Below are positions 55,085-63,471 of a stretch of 64,000 nt of DNA, piece by piece. Location of the stretch: assembly GCF_963666525.1 (NCBI RefSeq), contig NZ_OY762905.1:3389501-3453500 (forward strand), given 5' to 3'. The first letter of the stretch is position 1; each line of letters starts with the position of its first letter. The notes under the pieces are model-generated. The model ran no database searches. It saw nothing but the letters and a program-made list of their open reading frames with translations, and was not told the DNA's origin. Both the position numbers and the translations under genes were made by a program. This DNA comes from an uncultured Cohaesibacter sp. (lineage in GTDB: Bacteria; Pseudomonadota; Alphaproteobacteria; Rhizobiales; Cohaesibacteraceae).

Positions 55085-55716
55085 TTTCTACCCTGTGTTT
55101 TTCCTCGCAAAATTTATGAGAAAAACGCTCCGAGACGCGAGCGCGTTTTGTTGGTGTCAGCGCTTTGAGGCGGCACTGCAAATTGTCCTGCGTCTTGCAC
55201 GATATGCGGAGCGTGATGGAGCAATTTGTCCGGATGCTGCGTGGGATTTGAATATCCGCTTTGCGTGCAGGGCTGTTGGATGCACTTTTCTCCGGTCTCG
55301 CACGGTTGTTTCCTGTCAGTACAATCCTGCAAACCATGAAGACGAGTGATGATTGTTAAATTGGCGCCCGAAAGGCATGTTGCTGGTCGATGTCCTTGGT
55401 GATGGCGGCCTCTCCACTACCCGGCCACCTTGTTCTGGGGACTCTGCAAATGGCTGAAGCGCGTCGGGCTTTTTGCCGTTGGACGGGTGGTTGGCAGTGC
55501 GTTGGCATTTGCTCTTTCGCAAACAAAAAAACGTTTAAAACCAGCAATCAGTTTGCGTAATTTACCAAAAATTTACCACTGCCGTCAAATGTGGCACCGT
55601 CATTTTTACCGATAAAACCAGTAGCCGAAAACAACAACCTGAAACAGATATTCAGATGCTCTACTGATCTTTGAGGTTCATTTTTAGCACTAATCAAACC
55701 AGCTTCAGGTGCCAAA
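55085..55716. other. Spacer after tRNA-His, no gene recognised
   Basis: About 630 bases. AAAACGC...GCGTTTT (55122-55149) shortly after the tRNA can be its terminator. The part 55500-55720 is AT-rich. No copy of the tRNA 3' end that would mark an attachment site was seen here. Confidence 0.45.
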
Positions 55717-57555
55717 TTGAACGACTTGATTCTTCTTGATGAAAGCAAATGTACCGGGTGTAACAAGTGTATTGCTGTGTGTCCTGTCGATGGCGCGAAT
55801 GCCGCCTACATCGCAAATGGCAATAACAAGGTCCGCATCAACGCGGAAGCCTGTATCCAATGCGGCAAGTGCATTGACGTTTGCGATCACAATGCCCGCT
55901 ATTACGCCGATGATACGGATGCCTTTTTCGATGCCCTCGACAGAGGGGAGAAAATTTCCGTGGTTGTTGCCCCCGCAATCCGCTTCAATTTCCCGAATTA
56001 CAAAAAGCTGTTCGGGTATCTGAAGAGTATCGGTGTTCATCTAATTTATGACGTGTCATTCGGAGCCGACATCACGACCTGGGCCTATCTCAAGGCAATT
56101 GATGAACAGAAGCTGGAAAGCATCGTTGCCCAGCCCTGTCCGGCTGTTGTGAACTTCATCGAAAAGCATCAGCCCCATTTGATAAAGCAGCTCTCACCAA
56201 TTCAGAGCCCGGTTCTTTGCACGGCTATTTATCTCAAAGACTACAAGCATGTTCATGACAGGCTGGCGTTCCTGTCGCCCTGTATCAGCAAGAAGCAGGA
56301 GTTCGTCGACACGAACGAACGCATTTCCTTCAATGTGACCTACAAAAAGCTGAAGGCCTATTTGAAAGAAAAGAATGTCTCGATCGAGCGCTTTCAGGAA
56401 ATCGACTTTGACGATATCGGGTGCGGCCTGGGGCTGACGTTCAGCCGTCCTGGAGGTTTGCGGGAAAACGTCGAGTATCACACAAACGGACGGGCATGGA
56501 TTCGCCAGATCGAAGGTGTTGAGCATGCGTTCGAATATCTCAAGGACTATTCTCAGAGAATTGCGCAGCACAAGCCTGTGCCACTGCTCGTCGATGTCCT
56601 GAACTGTGCTCAGGGGTGCAATCTCGGGACGGGCACCGACAAGGACATCAGCATCGATGATGTTGACGCGAAAATGAATGCTTTGAAAGCGGCAAAGCTC
56701 AAGGAAAAGGAGCAGGAAACCGATGGCAAGGTTGTCTACTCGCTGTTTGAGCAGTTCGACAAGGAGTTGAGGCTCGCGGATTTCATCCGACGATATAAAG
56801 ACCGGTCCGATGAGTTCAGAAAGCAGAATTTCTCGGATGCGGAATTGGATCGTGTGTTCAATTCGATAAAAAAGCCTGATGAAGATAGCCGCGACATCAA
56901 CTGCTTTGCCTGCGGTTATGGCAAGTGCAAGGATTTTGCGGTGGCCATTCTCGGAGGCGACAATCATCCGGGCAATTGCATCGACTATAACCGCAAAAAG
57001 GCGGAGGACGAGCGGCAGCTCATCGAGACCAAGGAAAAAGACCTGAGGCTTCATGTTGCGGATATCACGGAAGCGCTCGATGAAGTTGCGGTTGGGGTGC
57101 GGGATGGGGCCGAGGCTCTTGCGGAAGTCAACATGCAGATCCAGTCGGTTTTCCGAATGGCGACGAGCATACGGCAAAACAGCCTGTCGGCAGAGGAGAA
57201 CATCAATCTGTTCGGCAAGGCCCTTGGTCAAGTTGTTGCCATCGCCGGGCAGACCAACCTGCTTGCGCTCAACGCCACGATCGAGGCGCAAAGGGCTGGC
57301 GAATTTGGTCGAGGATTTGCTGTTGTCGCAAATGAGGTCAAGAAACTTGCAGGACAGACGCGCAACGTCGTCGACTCGACCAAGGCAAGCGAAAAGAGCA
57401 TTCGCGGCAATAATGGCGAGCTTGCCGTGTTGGCGGGGGAGCTGGAAAGCCAGATGGAGAAGATTGACAGCCAGATCACGACAGTGTCTGCCATGATTGA
57501 AGAAACGACGGTGAAGAGCCACGAAATTGCCAATACCGCCAAGAAGATTGTCTAG
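55717..57555 (+). CDS. [FeFe]-hydrogenase-like iron-sulfur chemoreceptor (soluble)
   Basis: A 612-residue fusion with no membrane helix. Residues 8-60 are a two-cluster ferredoxin (Cys12/15/18/22, Cys46/49/52/56). Residues 80-320 match the large domain of [FeFe]-hydrogenases: Cys141 in [13 protein letters not shown] (motif L1), Cys189 in [11 protein letters not shown] (L2), Cys297 and Cys301 in [12 protein letters not shown] (L3). These are the four H-cluster cubane ligands, but the proton-shuttle Cys before Cys141 is Pro. A further four-Cys motif follows (396, 399, 404, 421). Residues 440-612 are a methyl-accepting signalling domain with [19 protein letters not shown]. It probably signals redox state or a gas to the chemotaxis kinase. 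Start TTG 55717 after AGGTG. Confidence 0.85.
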   Translation: MNDLILLDESKCTGCNKCIAVCPVDGANAAYIANGNNKVRINAEACIQCGKCIDVCDHNARYYADDTDAFFDALDRGEKISVVVAPAIRFNFPNYKKLFGYLKSIGVHLIYDVSFGADITTWAYLKAIDEQKLESIVAQPCPAVVNFIEKHQPHLIKQLSPIQSPVLCTAIYLKDYKHVHDRLAFLSPCISKKQEFVDTNERISFNVTYKKLKAYLKEKNVSIERFQEIDFDDIGCGLGLTFSRPGGLRENVEYHTNGRAWIRQIEGVEHAFEYLKDYSQRIAQHKPVPLLVDVLNCAQGCNLGTGTDKDISIDDVDAKMNALKAAKLKEKEQETDGKVVYSLFEQFDKELRLADFIRRYKDRSDEFRKQNFSDAELDRVFNSIKKPDEDSRDINCFACGYGKCKDFAVAILGGDNHPGNCIDYNRKKAEDERQLIETKEKDLRLHVADITEALDEVAVGVRDGAEALAEVNMQIQSVFRMATSIRQNSLSAEENINLFGKALGQVVAIAGQTNLLALNATIEAQRAGEFGRGFAVVANEVKKLAGQTRNVVDSTKASEKSIRGNNGELAVLAGELESQMEKIDSQITTVSAMIEETTVKSHEIANTAKKIV

Positions 57556-57765
57556 TCAGCCGGTGACCATGATCCGATCGGCGGTGCTCCAACGGCTATG
57601 ACATGGGAGGGATAACAAAGAGGTCTTTGATCCCTTCACGTGTCCATTTGAAAAGGCGGCAATCAGGTTAATCCGGGCTGGTTGCCAATTGCTTCACTGC
57701 ACCAATTCTGCAAAGCCATCCCCTTGAAATCATGAGTGGAACAGGGGCTCTCTCCCAGAGAAAGT

Positions 57766-57781
57766 GCATCACGCGTGATGC
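57766..57781. repeat. Perfect 16-base palindrome over the TPR gene stop
   Basis: GCATCACGCGTGATGC spans the stop codon of the TPR/hydrolase gene; an imperfect second copy (GCATCGCCTGATCG) lies just inside the gene. It may be a weak terminator or simply reflect coding sequence. Confidence 0.5.
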
Positions 57782-59445
57782 CGCATCGCCTGATCGAATG
57801 TGGCCTGCAGGGAACCCTCATGCAGCATGAAAAGCATGCTTTCGTGCGTATGGCAGGACAACACCTCCATAGATACGCAGTCCAACCCCTCCAGGTAGCG
57901 CGCGTGGCTGCTGTCCCGGTGATTGTGCTCGCCGTAAAAGAGCTTCACGACAGGAGGGTTTTGCGCGCGTGACAGGGTTGCCCGGGCATCCAGAAGCGAC
58001 GGATCAACGGTCTTTTGCAATTTGCGGGCAAGAATGTTTGCTCTCTTGTCCTGATAGAGTTTGGCAACGAACGGCACCTGGAAATTGGTGACCGCGCTGA
58101 ACGCAAGGACGAGTTCTGCCCCGAGGGCAAGGCCATAGTTGATGGCGGTCAGTCCAAAGCCGGAATATCCCGCCACGATAATGCGTTTGGCTCCGATCTG
58201 ATCGATGATATCCCGCACGGAAACGATGGTTGCTTCCAGTGAAGCGGAAAAGCCTTCAACGCCGGTGAGCCCCCAGTTCAGCCCCTTTTCAGCGTCGAAA
58301 TGAATGTGAGAGCAATGATACCGGGCCAGAAATGCGTCCAGAATCGGAGCGGGAATTCCCGTTCGAAAGGTGATGATGACATCATCGGCACCCGGTGCTT
58401 CGGCGACGAATAGTTTGGCATCCTCAGTCCAGACAATGCGATTTCGGCGCTGGCTACTGCCATTCAGTGATTTTAGGAATGACAGCACAGCCCCAATGTC
58501 GGCTCCTCCGATGTTGGGGTTGGCGGCATGGGCATAGGCAGAGCAGATCGCATCGATTTGCCTTTCGCAATCCTTATCGCCGCTTTGAAAGACTGCAGCG
58601 GCCTTTTGGAGGATCTCCTGCGTGAGCCCCATCTTGCTTTCATCAAAATGGGTAATCTGCCTTGCGAAGGCATCGGGCAGTGCCTGCCTGAGCACATCAA
58701 AGCGCTCCAGAGACAGTTCATGGTTGCCCAGCTTGCTCGGGATCTGTGCAAAGGTGACGAGGGCTCGCCGATTGCGAGCGTCCTTGCTGAGGATCGTTTT
58801 GCATATGGCTTCCGCTTCCGCGTAACGCCCCAGATCTTTAAGTGTAACGGCCGTTTCTGCCCGGGCCTCAAGGAAGTCAGGATGTGCCTTCGTTGCGGCA
58901 CGCAGCCATTCGAGCGCCTGCTTATGATTGCCCTTCTTGCGTTCCAACGTGCCAAGCGTCATCAGGGCCTGACGATGATCCGCCTCCTTGCCGATGATTT
59001 CCCTACACAGGCTTTCAGATCTTGCCAGCTCTCCCATGGCAAAGAGTTCGGATGCCAGCGCCATGCGGGCCTGGGAGAAACCCGGGTGAGCGTCGACTAC
59101 CTTCTGGAACCAGGAAGCTGCCTGTTCGTGCTGGCCCAGGCGACGAGCGCCAAGACCAAGCGTCATCAAGGCCAGTTGATCATCAGGATGAGCGGACAGA
59201 ACGGCGTGCGACAGGGTTTCAGCCTCTTGCGTGGCTCCTTCCGCATTCAAGGATTGCAGCAGGCCTCTTTGGGCTGGACGAAAGTCGGGCCAGCTTGCCA
59301 AAACGGCGCGAAATGACTGGATGGCCAGCGTATGGTTGCCTGTCCGACTGGCTTTGAAACCCCGACGATAGAAGGCGAGGGGGACGCTCTTTCGCCCAGT
59401 GGCCATCCTTGCCAGGGAACGGATATGGCGAATGATCCAGTTCAT
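57769..59445 (-). CDS. TPR-repeat protein with C-terminal alpha/beta-hydrolase-like domain
   Basis: A 558-residue protein. Residues 25-260 are about seven tetratricopeptide repeats (LGLGARRLGQHEQAASWFQK, LGTLERKKGNHKQALEWLR, AVTLKDLGRYAEAEAICKT). Residues 320-555 look like an alpha/beta hydrolase: DDVIITFRTG at an early strand, the nucleophile elbow VAGYSGFGLTAI with a GxSxG-type Ser, VVKLFYGEHNHRDSS near the acid, and a candidate catalytic His in LSCHTHESM. No signal peptide. The combination is unusual, and I know no named family. The radical SAM gene lies 93 bases upstream on the same strand, so the two probably form an operon. GGAG precedes the ATG. Confidence 0.78.
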   Translation of the reverse strand: MNWIIRHIRSLARMATGRKSVPLAFYRRGFKASRTGNHTLAIQSFRAVLASWPDFRPAQRGLLQSLNAEGATQEAETLSHAVLSAHPDDQLALMTLGLGARRLGQHEQAASWFQKVVDAHPGFSQARMALASELFAMGELARSESLCREIIGKEADHRQALMTLGTLERKKGNHKQALEWLRAATKAHPDFLEARAETAVTLKDLGRYAEAEAICKTILSKDARNRRALVTFAQIPSKLGNHELSLERFDVLRQALPDAFARQITHFDESKMGLTQEILQKAAAVFQSGDKDCERQIDAICSAYAHAANPNIGGADIGAVLSFLKSLNGSSQRRNRIVWTEDAKLFVAEAPGADDVIITFRTGIPAPILDAFLARYHCSHIHFDAEKGLNWGLTGVEGFSASLEATIVSVRDIIDQIGAKRIIVAGYSGFGLTAINYGLALGAELVLAFSAVTNFQVPFVAKLYQDKRANILARKLQKTVDPSLLDARATLSRAQNPPVVKLFYGEHNHRDSSHARYLEGLDCVSMEVLSCHTHESMLFMLHEGSLQATFDQAMRHHA

Positions 59446-59538
59446 GACTGTACTCCGTCACGATACTGTCGAGACCGAGGATGAACGGCTTCACGTCCTT
59501 GGACGGTGGATGTTTCAGGCAAAGGGTTCAGGGTCATT

Positions 59539-60630
59539 TCAGTAGACAAAAATGCGTGAGAGAACGGTCACCATTTCCATCCAGTCGCAAAAACTGCTTC
59601 TGGAGCAAAGGTCTTTCAGCGTGAGGTTGAGCTTGCTTGACCAGCCGCCTGAGTGCATGCGGCAGTGTCGGCAGTCGACTTCCTCTGAACAGCATTTGGC
59701 ATCTACCGAGGCCAGAGAGGTCGTGTAATAGCGCATTGGTTCAACGATGCGGGAATGGCAGTTGAGGGCAATACCGCTTTGCTCATCTATGTTGTGCAGG
59801 GGGCCCGGCGAAGTCGACCATCGATTGTAGTTGTGTGAATAAACCACAGTTTCGGGATAGGCATCAAGCAGGCCGGACAAGGTGTCCCGGATGCGAATGA
59901 GGTCTTCATCGCCGATACAAGGGTTGGCATTTGGGCGGCTTACCCTGAAAAACTGGTTATCGTTGGGGGCGGCATCGGTCAGTTTGTGCAGAAGCGATTT
60001 TGTTGGCGAAAACAGGTTGAATGTAATGGGTATGCCCGCATCTCGGCACAATAGGACTGCGGCTTCACATTGCTCGAAATTCCATGCGTTCACGGTATAC
60101 AAAACAATGGCACGCGGATCTTCGGCATAATTCTCCAAGGCCTTGTGAAAGACGCTGGCACCCCGCATGCGTCGATCCATGGCGTCGTCGCTTCCCCACA
60201 TGGAGATGCTGATCTTGAAGGGAATTTCGCGCGGAATGAACACACTGCCGTTGGTGCCAATGTTGCCGTGGGGGATATGGCGCGCAGCCACTTTAAGGCG
60301 CTCTTTTTCAAGAGACGGCTCAGCTCCGAGAAAATAGGCCATGGACACCCCTCTTTTCGCTTCTGCTGCGAAAAAGGCATCCCAAACTCCAAGATCCTGC
60401 TCCTCACTTAGTGTTTTGGGGTGCTCCGTATCGAAATAATAACACCCTTCGCAGCGCAGATTGCAGCGGGTCGAAGTTTCATAAAAGGCGGGTCGCCGAA
60501 AGATTCGGATGATCTTCTTTGTCTGCTCATATTGATCAGCCAGGTCGGGATTCTGCGCCAACAATTGCTTGAGCGCGCTAATGGTCGCGCGATGCATATC
60601 TTCCCTGGCTGCAGCTTCGGCAAGCCTCAT
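59539..60630 (-). CDS. Radical SAM protein with SPASM-like cysteine tail
   Basis: A 363-residue radical SAM protein. Cys56, Cys60 and Cys63 form the cluster motif (STRCNLRCEGCYYFD). The barrel continues with SMAYFLGAEPSLEKERL (the GGE-like motif reads GAE), GNIGTNGSVFI and FKISISMWGSDDAMD. After residue 290 a Cys-rich tail (CHSR, then KCCSEEVDCRHCRMHSG) resembles SPASM/twitch auxiliary-cluster regions used in peptide or protein modification. No small precursor peptide gene was found beside it. The TPR/hydrolase gene downstream is the probable partner. AGGTG lies just before ATG 60630. The substrate is unknown. Confidence 0.85.
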   Translation of the reverse strand: MRLAEAAAREDMHRATISALKQLLAQNPDLADQYEQTKKIIRIFRRPAFYETSTRCNLRCEGCYYFDTEHPKTLSEEQDLGVWDAFFAAEAKRGVSMAYFLGAEPSLEKERLKVAARHIPHGNIGTNGSVFIPREIPFKISISMWGSDDAMDRRMRGASVFHKALENYAEDPRAIVLYTVNAWNFEQCEAAVLLCRDAGIPITFNLFSPTKSLLHKLTDAAPNDNQFFRVSRPNANPCIGDEDLIRIRDTLSGLLDAYPETVVYSHNYNRWSTSPGPLHNIDEQSGIALNCHSRIVEPMRYYTTSLASVDAKCCSEEVDCRHCRMHSGGWSSKLNLTLKDLCSRSSFCDWMEMVTVLSRIFVY

Positions 60631-61117
60631 ACGTCACCTTGAAAAACAAAACTAAGGTATTGAATGGAACGGGTCAGGTGTTCTGGCGTCAATAAATGTC
60701 GCTTCAAAATTTGCCAACCATTGTTAGTAAAACTTGCATATATAGTAATATTGAACACTAATGGTTGAACGGCCAACATTACTCGCTGAACGACACAAAG
60801 AAAAGCGGGTCTGATGATTTTAATGTAAAATTCCAGAAGAACCTCCTGAATGCGCTCAATAGTAGTTGTGCTCAACTTGGGGTGGTGTTGCTGTTCAAAG
60901 CCATGCCCCAGCGGATGGCTTGTGCACAAGAGAGATGCCGACCGAGTGGGGTGCGGTTCCGTCGATAAAAATCATATTTGTTTTCAGCGCGTTGGACGCG
61001 AATGAGTCCGCGTTGCAGGGGGCAATTTTGCGCAACTTCAAAGGTCGGAGTTGCTCGGGCCCGAAGCAATTGCCCGCCAGCCTCTGGTAATTGCCATGGG
61101 TTTGCGCTTAAATCGGC
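60631..61117. other. Spacer between radical SAM gene and thi riboswitch
   Basis: About 490 bases. The radical-SAM-proximal 200 bases (60640-60850) are AT-rich and should contain its promoter. The thi promoter must lie before the riboswitch. A 100-residue minus-strand frame here is not supported as a gene. Confidence 0.45.
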
Positions 61118-61198
61118 TGCGTAACAGGGGCGTCCGGGAGACCGGGCTGAGATGAACCCTTCGAACCTGAACCAGATCATACTGGCGGAGGAAGTTGC
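61118..61198 (+). promoter_or_regulatory. TPP riboswitch (THI element)
   Basis: The conserved THI-box words occur in order: ACAGGGGCG, GGCTGAGAT, ACCCTTCGAACCTGA, CCAGATCAT and TGGCGGAGGAAG. They lie 75-150 bases before thiM in the operon direction. Binding of thiamine pyrophosphate should reduce expression of the salvage operon. GGTCCCTAAGGAACC (about 61203-61217) just after it may be part of the expression platform. Confidence 0.93.
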
Positions 61199-61273
61199 GC
61201 TTTGGTCCCTAAGGAACCCGATGGTTTCCGCATCGACCCGATGTCAATTCTTCCGCCTCAGTAGGAGCGAAGA

Positions 61274-62062
61274 ATGACCGACTGGGGCCAATATCTCTCT
61301 CACATGCGCCAAACCGCGCCACTCATCCAGAATATCACCAACTATGTCGCCATGAATGTCATGGCCAATGCGCTGCTCGCATCCGGGGCGTCGCCTGCCA
61401 TGCTGCATGCCGAAGAGGAAGCGGGCGAATTTGCCGCCATCGCTTCGGCCCTGACCATCAACATCGGTACCCTTTCCACCGACTGGGTGCGCGGGATGAT
61501 CGTGGCGGCAGAAAGTGCCAACGACAATGGCACGCCATGGGTGCTTGACCCGGTTGCCGCCGGGGCGACGGCTTTCCGGCGTGAGACCGCCGCCTCGCTG
61601 GTGGCGCTCAAACCTTCCGTCATTCGCGGAAATGCGTCGGAAATCCTGGCGCTATGTGGTGAGATGACCAAGGGCAAGGGGGCGGACAGCTCTGATAGCG
61701 TGATGGCTGCCGAAGAGGGGGCCCGGGCGCTCGCCAGCTCCATCGACGGGATCGTGGCTGTCACCGGCCCTGAGGATTTCATCACCGATGGCACCCGTGC
61801 CTATCGGGTGGGTAATGGTCATGCAATGATGCCGCTGGTCACTGCTTTGGGCTGTACGCTCAATGGCGTGATAGCCTCCTTTATCGTTGGCATGCCGCAT
61901 CTGGAAGCAACCGCTGCCGCCATTGCCTATTATGGTCTTGCCGGCGAGGTTGCAGCAGAGACCACTTCTGCGCCGGGCTCCTTTGCCACCGCCTTCATTG
62001 ATGCGCTTTACACCATTACCCCCGATCAGCTTTCAAGCGCCGCAAGGATACAGGAATCATGA
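61274..62062 (+). CDS. thiM: Hydroxyethylthiazole kinase
   Basis: A 262-residue ThiM. It phosphorylates the thiazole alcohol of thiamine with ATP in the salvage pathway. Family signposts are PLIQNITNYVAMNVMANALL, GASPAMLHAEEEAGEFAAIA, PWVLDPVAAGATAFR, IRGNASEILALCG, and the nucleotide-binding/catalytic GNGHAMMPLVTALGCTLN with the active-site Cys. The length is normal. AGGAG lies seven bases before the ATG. The stop codon overlaps the start of thiE (ATGA), so translation is coupled. The TPP riboswitch is upstream. Confidence 0.96.
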   Translation: MTDWGQYLSHMRQTAPLIQNITNYVAMNVMANALLASGASPAMLHAEEEAGEFAAIASALTINIGTLSTDWVRGMIVAAESANDNGTPWVLDPVAAGATAFRRETAASLVALKPSVIRGNASEILALCGEMTKGKGADSSDSVMAAEEGARALASSIDGIVAVTGPEDFITDGTRAYRVGNGHAMMPLVTALGCTLNGVIASFIVGMPHLEATAAAIAYYGLAGEVAAETTSAPGSFATAFIDALYTITPDQLSSAARIQES

Positions 62063-62673
62063 ATCTCTCCGTCTATTTCGTCACCCCTCACAATCCCGCC
62101 GATACCCTTGTGCTGGCAGCGCTGAAGGGCGGCGCATCCATCATCCAGCTGCGCGACAAGACCGCGCCCGATGACGTGCTGATCGAGCAGGCAACGCGCC
62201 TCAACAAGCTGGCTGAGGCGTATGGCGTGCCACTCATCATCAATGACCGCTTGAATGTGGCGTTGGCAAGTGGGGCCGCAGGCCTGCATATGGGCCAGTC
62301 CGATGGCGACCCGGTTGCCATGCGCAAGGCTCTGGGGCCAGACAGGATCCTCGGGCTGTCCATCGAGAATGAAGAACAGCTGGCCATAGCCGCAGCACTG
62401 CCCGAAGGGACGCTCGATTATATCGGCTGCGGACCGGTGCGCGCCACCTTGTCCAAGAAGAACCACGCCACTCCGATCGGCCTTGAAACCATGGGCCGTA
62501 TCGCCCGTGCAGCACCGTTCCCATGCGTTGGCATCGGCGGCGTCAAACTGGCCGACATTCCCCGCGTCAAGGCCGAAGGCTGTGCCGGACTTGCAATCGT
62601 TTCTGCCATTTCCGAAGCGGAGGACCCGGAAGCGGCAACCCGCGAGCTGGTTGCCGCCTGGGAGGCCGCATGA
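62059..62673 (+). CDS. thiE: Thiamine-phosphate synthase
   Basis: A 204-residue ThiE, a TIM-barrel enzyme that joins HMP pyrophosphate and thiazole phosphate to make thiamine phosphate. Diagnostic segments: GGASIIQLRDKTA (pyrophosphate contact Arg/Lys), VPLIINDRLNVAL, GLHMGQSDGD, LDYIGCGPVRATLSKKNH, and CVGIGGVKLADIP. It overlaps thiM and thiD by four bases each, so the three genes form a tight operon. Confidence 0.96.
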   Translation: MNLSVYFVTPHNPADTLVLAALKGGASIIQLRDKTAPDDVLIEQATRLNKLAEAYGVPLIINDRLNVALASGAAGLHMGQSDGDPVAMRKALGPDRILGLSIENEEQLAIAAALPEGTLDYIGCGPVRATLSKKNHATPIGLETMGRIARAAPFPCVGIGGVKLADIPRVKAEGCAGLAIVSAISEAEDPEAATRELVAAWEAA

Positions 62674-63467
62674 TCCCGAATATCCTGTCGATTGCCGGCT
62701 CTGATCCCTCAGGCGGGGCTGGCATTCAGGCCGACCTCAAGGCGATCTCTGCCAACGGTGGCTATGCCATGGCGGTGATTGCCGCCATGACGGCCCAGAA
62801 TACCCAAGGGGTGAGCGGCTGGGTGCCTACCGAGCCGGACTTCATCGTCGCCCAGATCGAGGCCATCCTCGCCGACATCCGCGTCGACGCCATCAAGATC
62901 GGCATGCTGGGCACGTCCAGTGCCGTCGAGGCCGTCGGGCAAGTGCTGAGGGGCGGAGCAGCCCCTATCGTGCTGGACCCGGTAATGGTCGCCAAGGGCG
63001 GCTCACGGTTGCTCAACGAGGAGGCGGTTGAGGCCGTGCGCACCGTGCTGGTGCCCATGGCAACCATCATCACGCCCAACCTGCCCGAGGCGGCAGACCT
63101 TCTTGGCACCATGGAGGCAAGGAGCACTGACGACATGCTGGCTCAGGCCAGGGCGCTGCTGTCTCTCGGCCCACAGGCGGTCTATCTGAAGGGTGGCCAT
63201 CTGGGCTCGGCCGACAGTCCCGACCTGTTCCTGACGAAAGACACGCAGGAATGGATCTCGGCCCCGCGTGTCGAGACGAAAAATACCCATGGCACCGGCT
63301 GCTCCCTGTCGTCGGCGCTTGCCACCCGGCTCGCCCTCTCCGGTGATGGCCTCACCGCAGCCCGTGAAGCCAAGGACTATATTTCCAGGGCCATTGCAGG
63401 CAGTGCCAATCTCGATGTCGGATCCGGCCACGGGCCGACAGATCACTTTTTCATGCTGAGGAGCTGA
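62670..63467 (+). CDS. thiD: Hydroxymethylpyrimidine/phosphomethylpyrimidine kinase
   Basis: A 265-residue ribokinase-fold kinase from ATG 62670, which overlaps the thiE stop. It phosphorylates HMP and HMP phosphate to HMP pyrophosphate, the pyrimidine substrate of ThiE. Seen are LSIAGSDPSGGAGIQADLKA (substrate site), AMTAQNTQGVSGW, IVLDPVMVAKGGSRLL, and NTHGTGCSLSSALATRLA with the catalytic Asp-equivalent/anion-hole motif GTGC. Together with thiM and thiE this makes a complete salvage route from thiazole and pyrimidine precursors. Confidence 0.96.
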   Translation: MIPNILSIAGSDPSGGAGIQADLKAISANGGYAMAVIAAMTAQNTQGVSGWVPTEPDFIVAQIEAILADIRVDAIKIGMLGTSSAVEAVGQVLRGGAAPIVLDPVMVAKGGSRLLNEEAVEAVRTVLVPMATIITPNLPEAADLLGTMEARSTDDMLAQARALLSLGPQAVYLKGGHLGSADSPDLFLTKDTQEWISAPRVETKNTHGTGCSLSSALATRLALSGDGLTAAREAKDYISRAIAGSANLDVGSGHGPTDHFFMLRS

Positions 63468-63471
63468 CCCC

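Noticed and set aside
55023-55349. 108-residue plus-strand frame over tRNA-His
   Set aside because: It begins inside the tRNA and has no coding features; a typical artefact over tRNA genes.
60627-60929. 100-residue minus-strand frame ending at the radical SAM start, considered as a precursor peptide
   Set aside because: It starts with TTG, has no ribosome binding site, lies in AT-rich promoter-like DNA and has no leader/core peptide character.
55085-61117. Attachment-site duplication of the tRNA-His 3' end
   Set aside because: No second copy of the TTCGAATCCACC-type sequence and no integrase gene were seen in the window.
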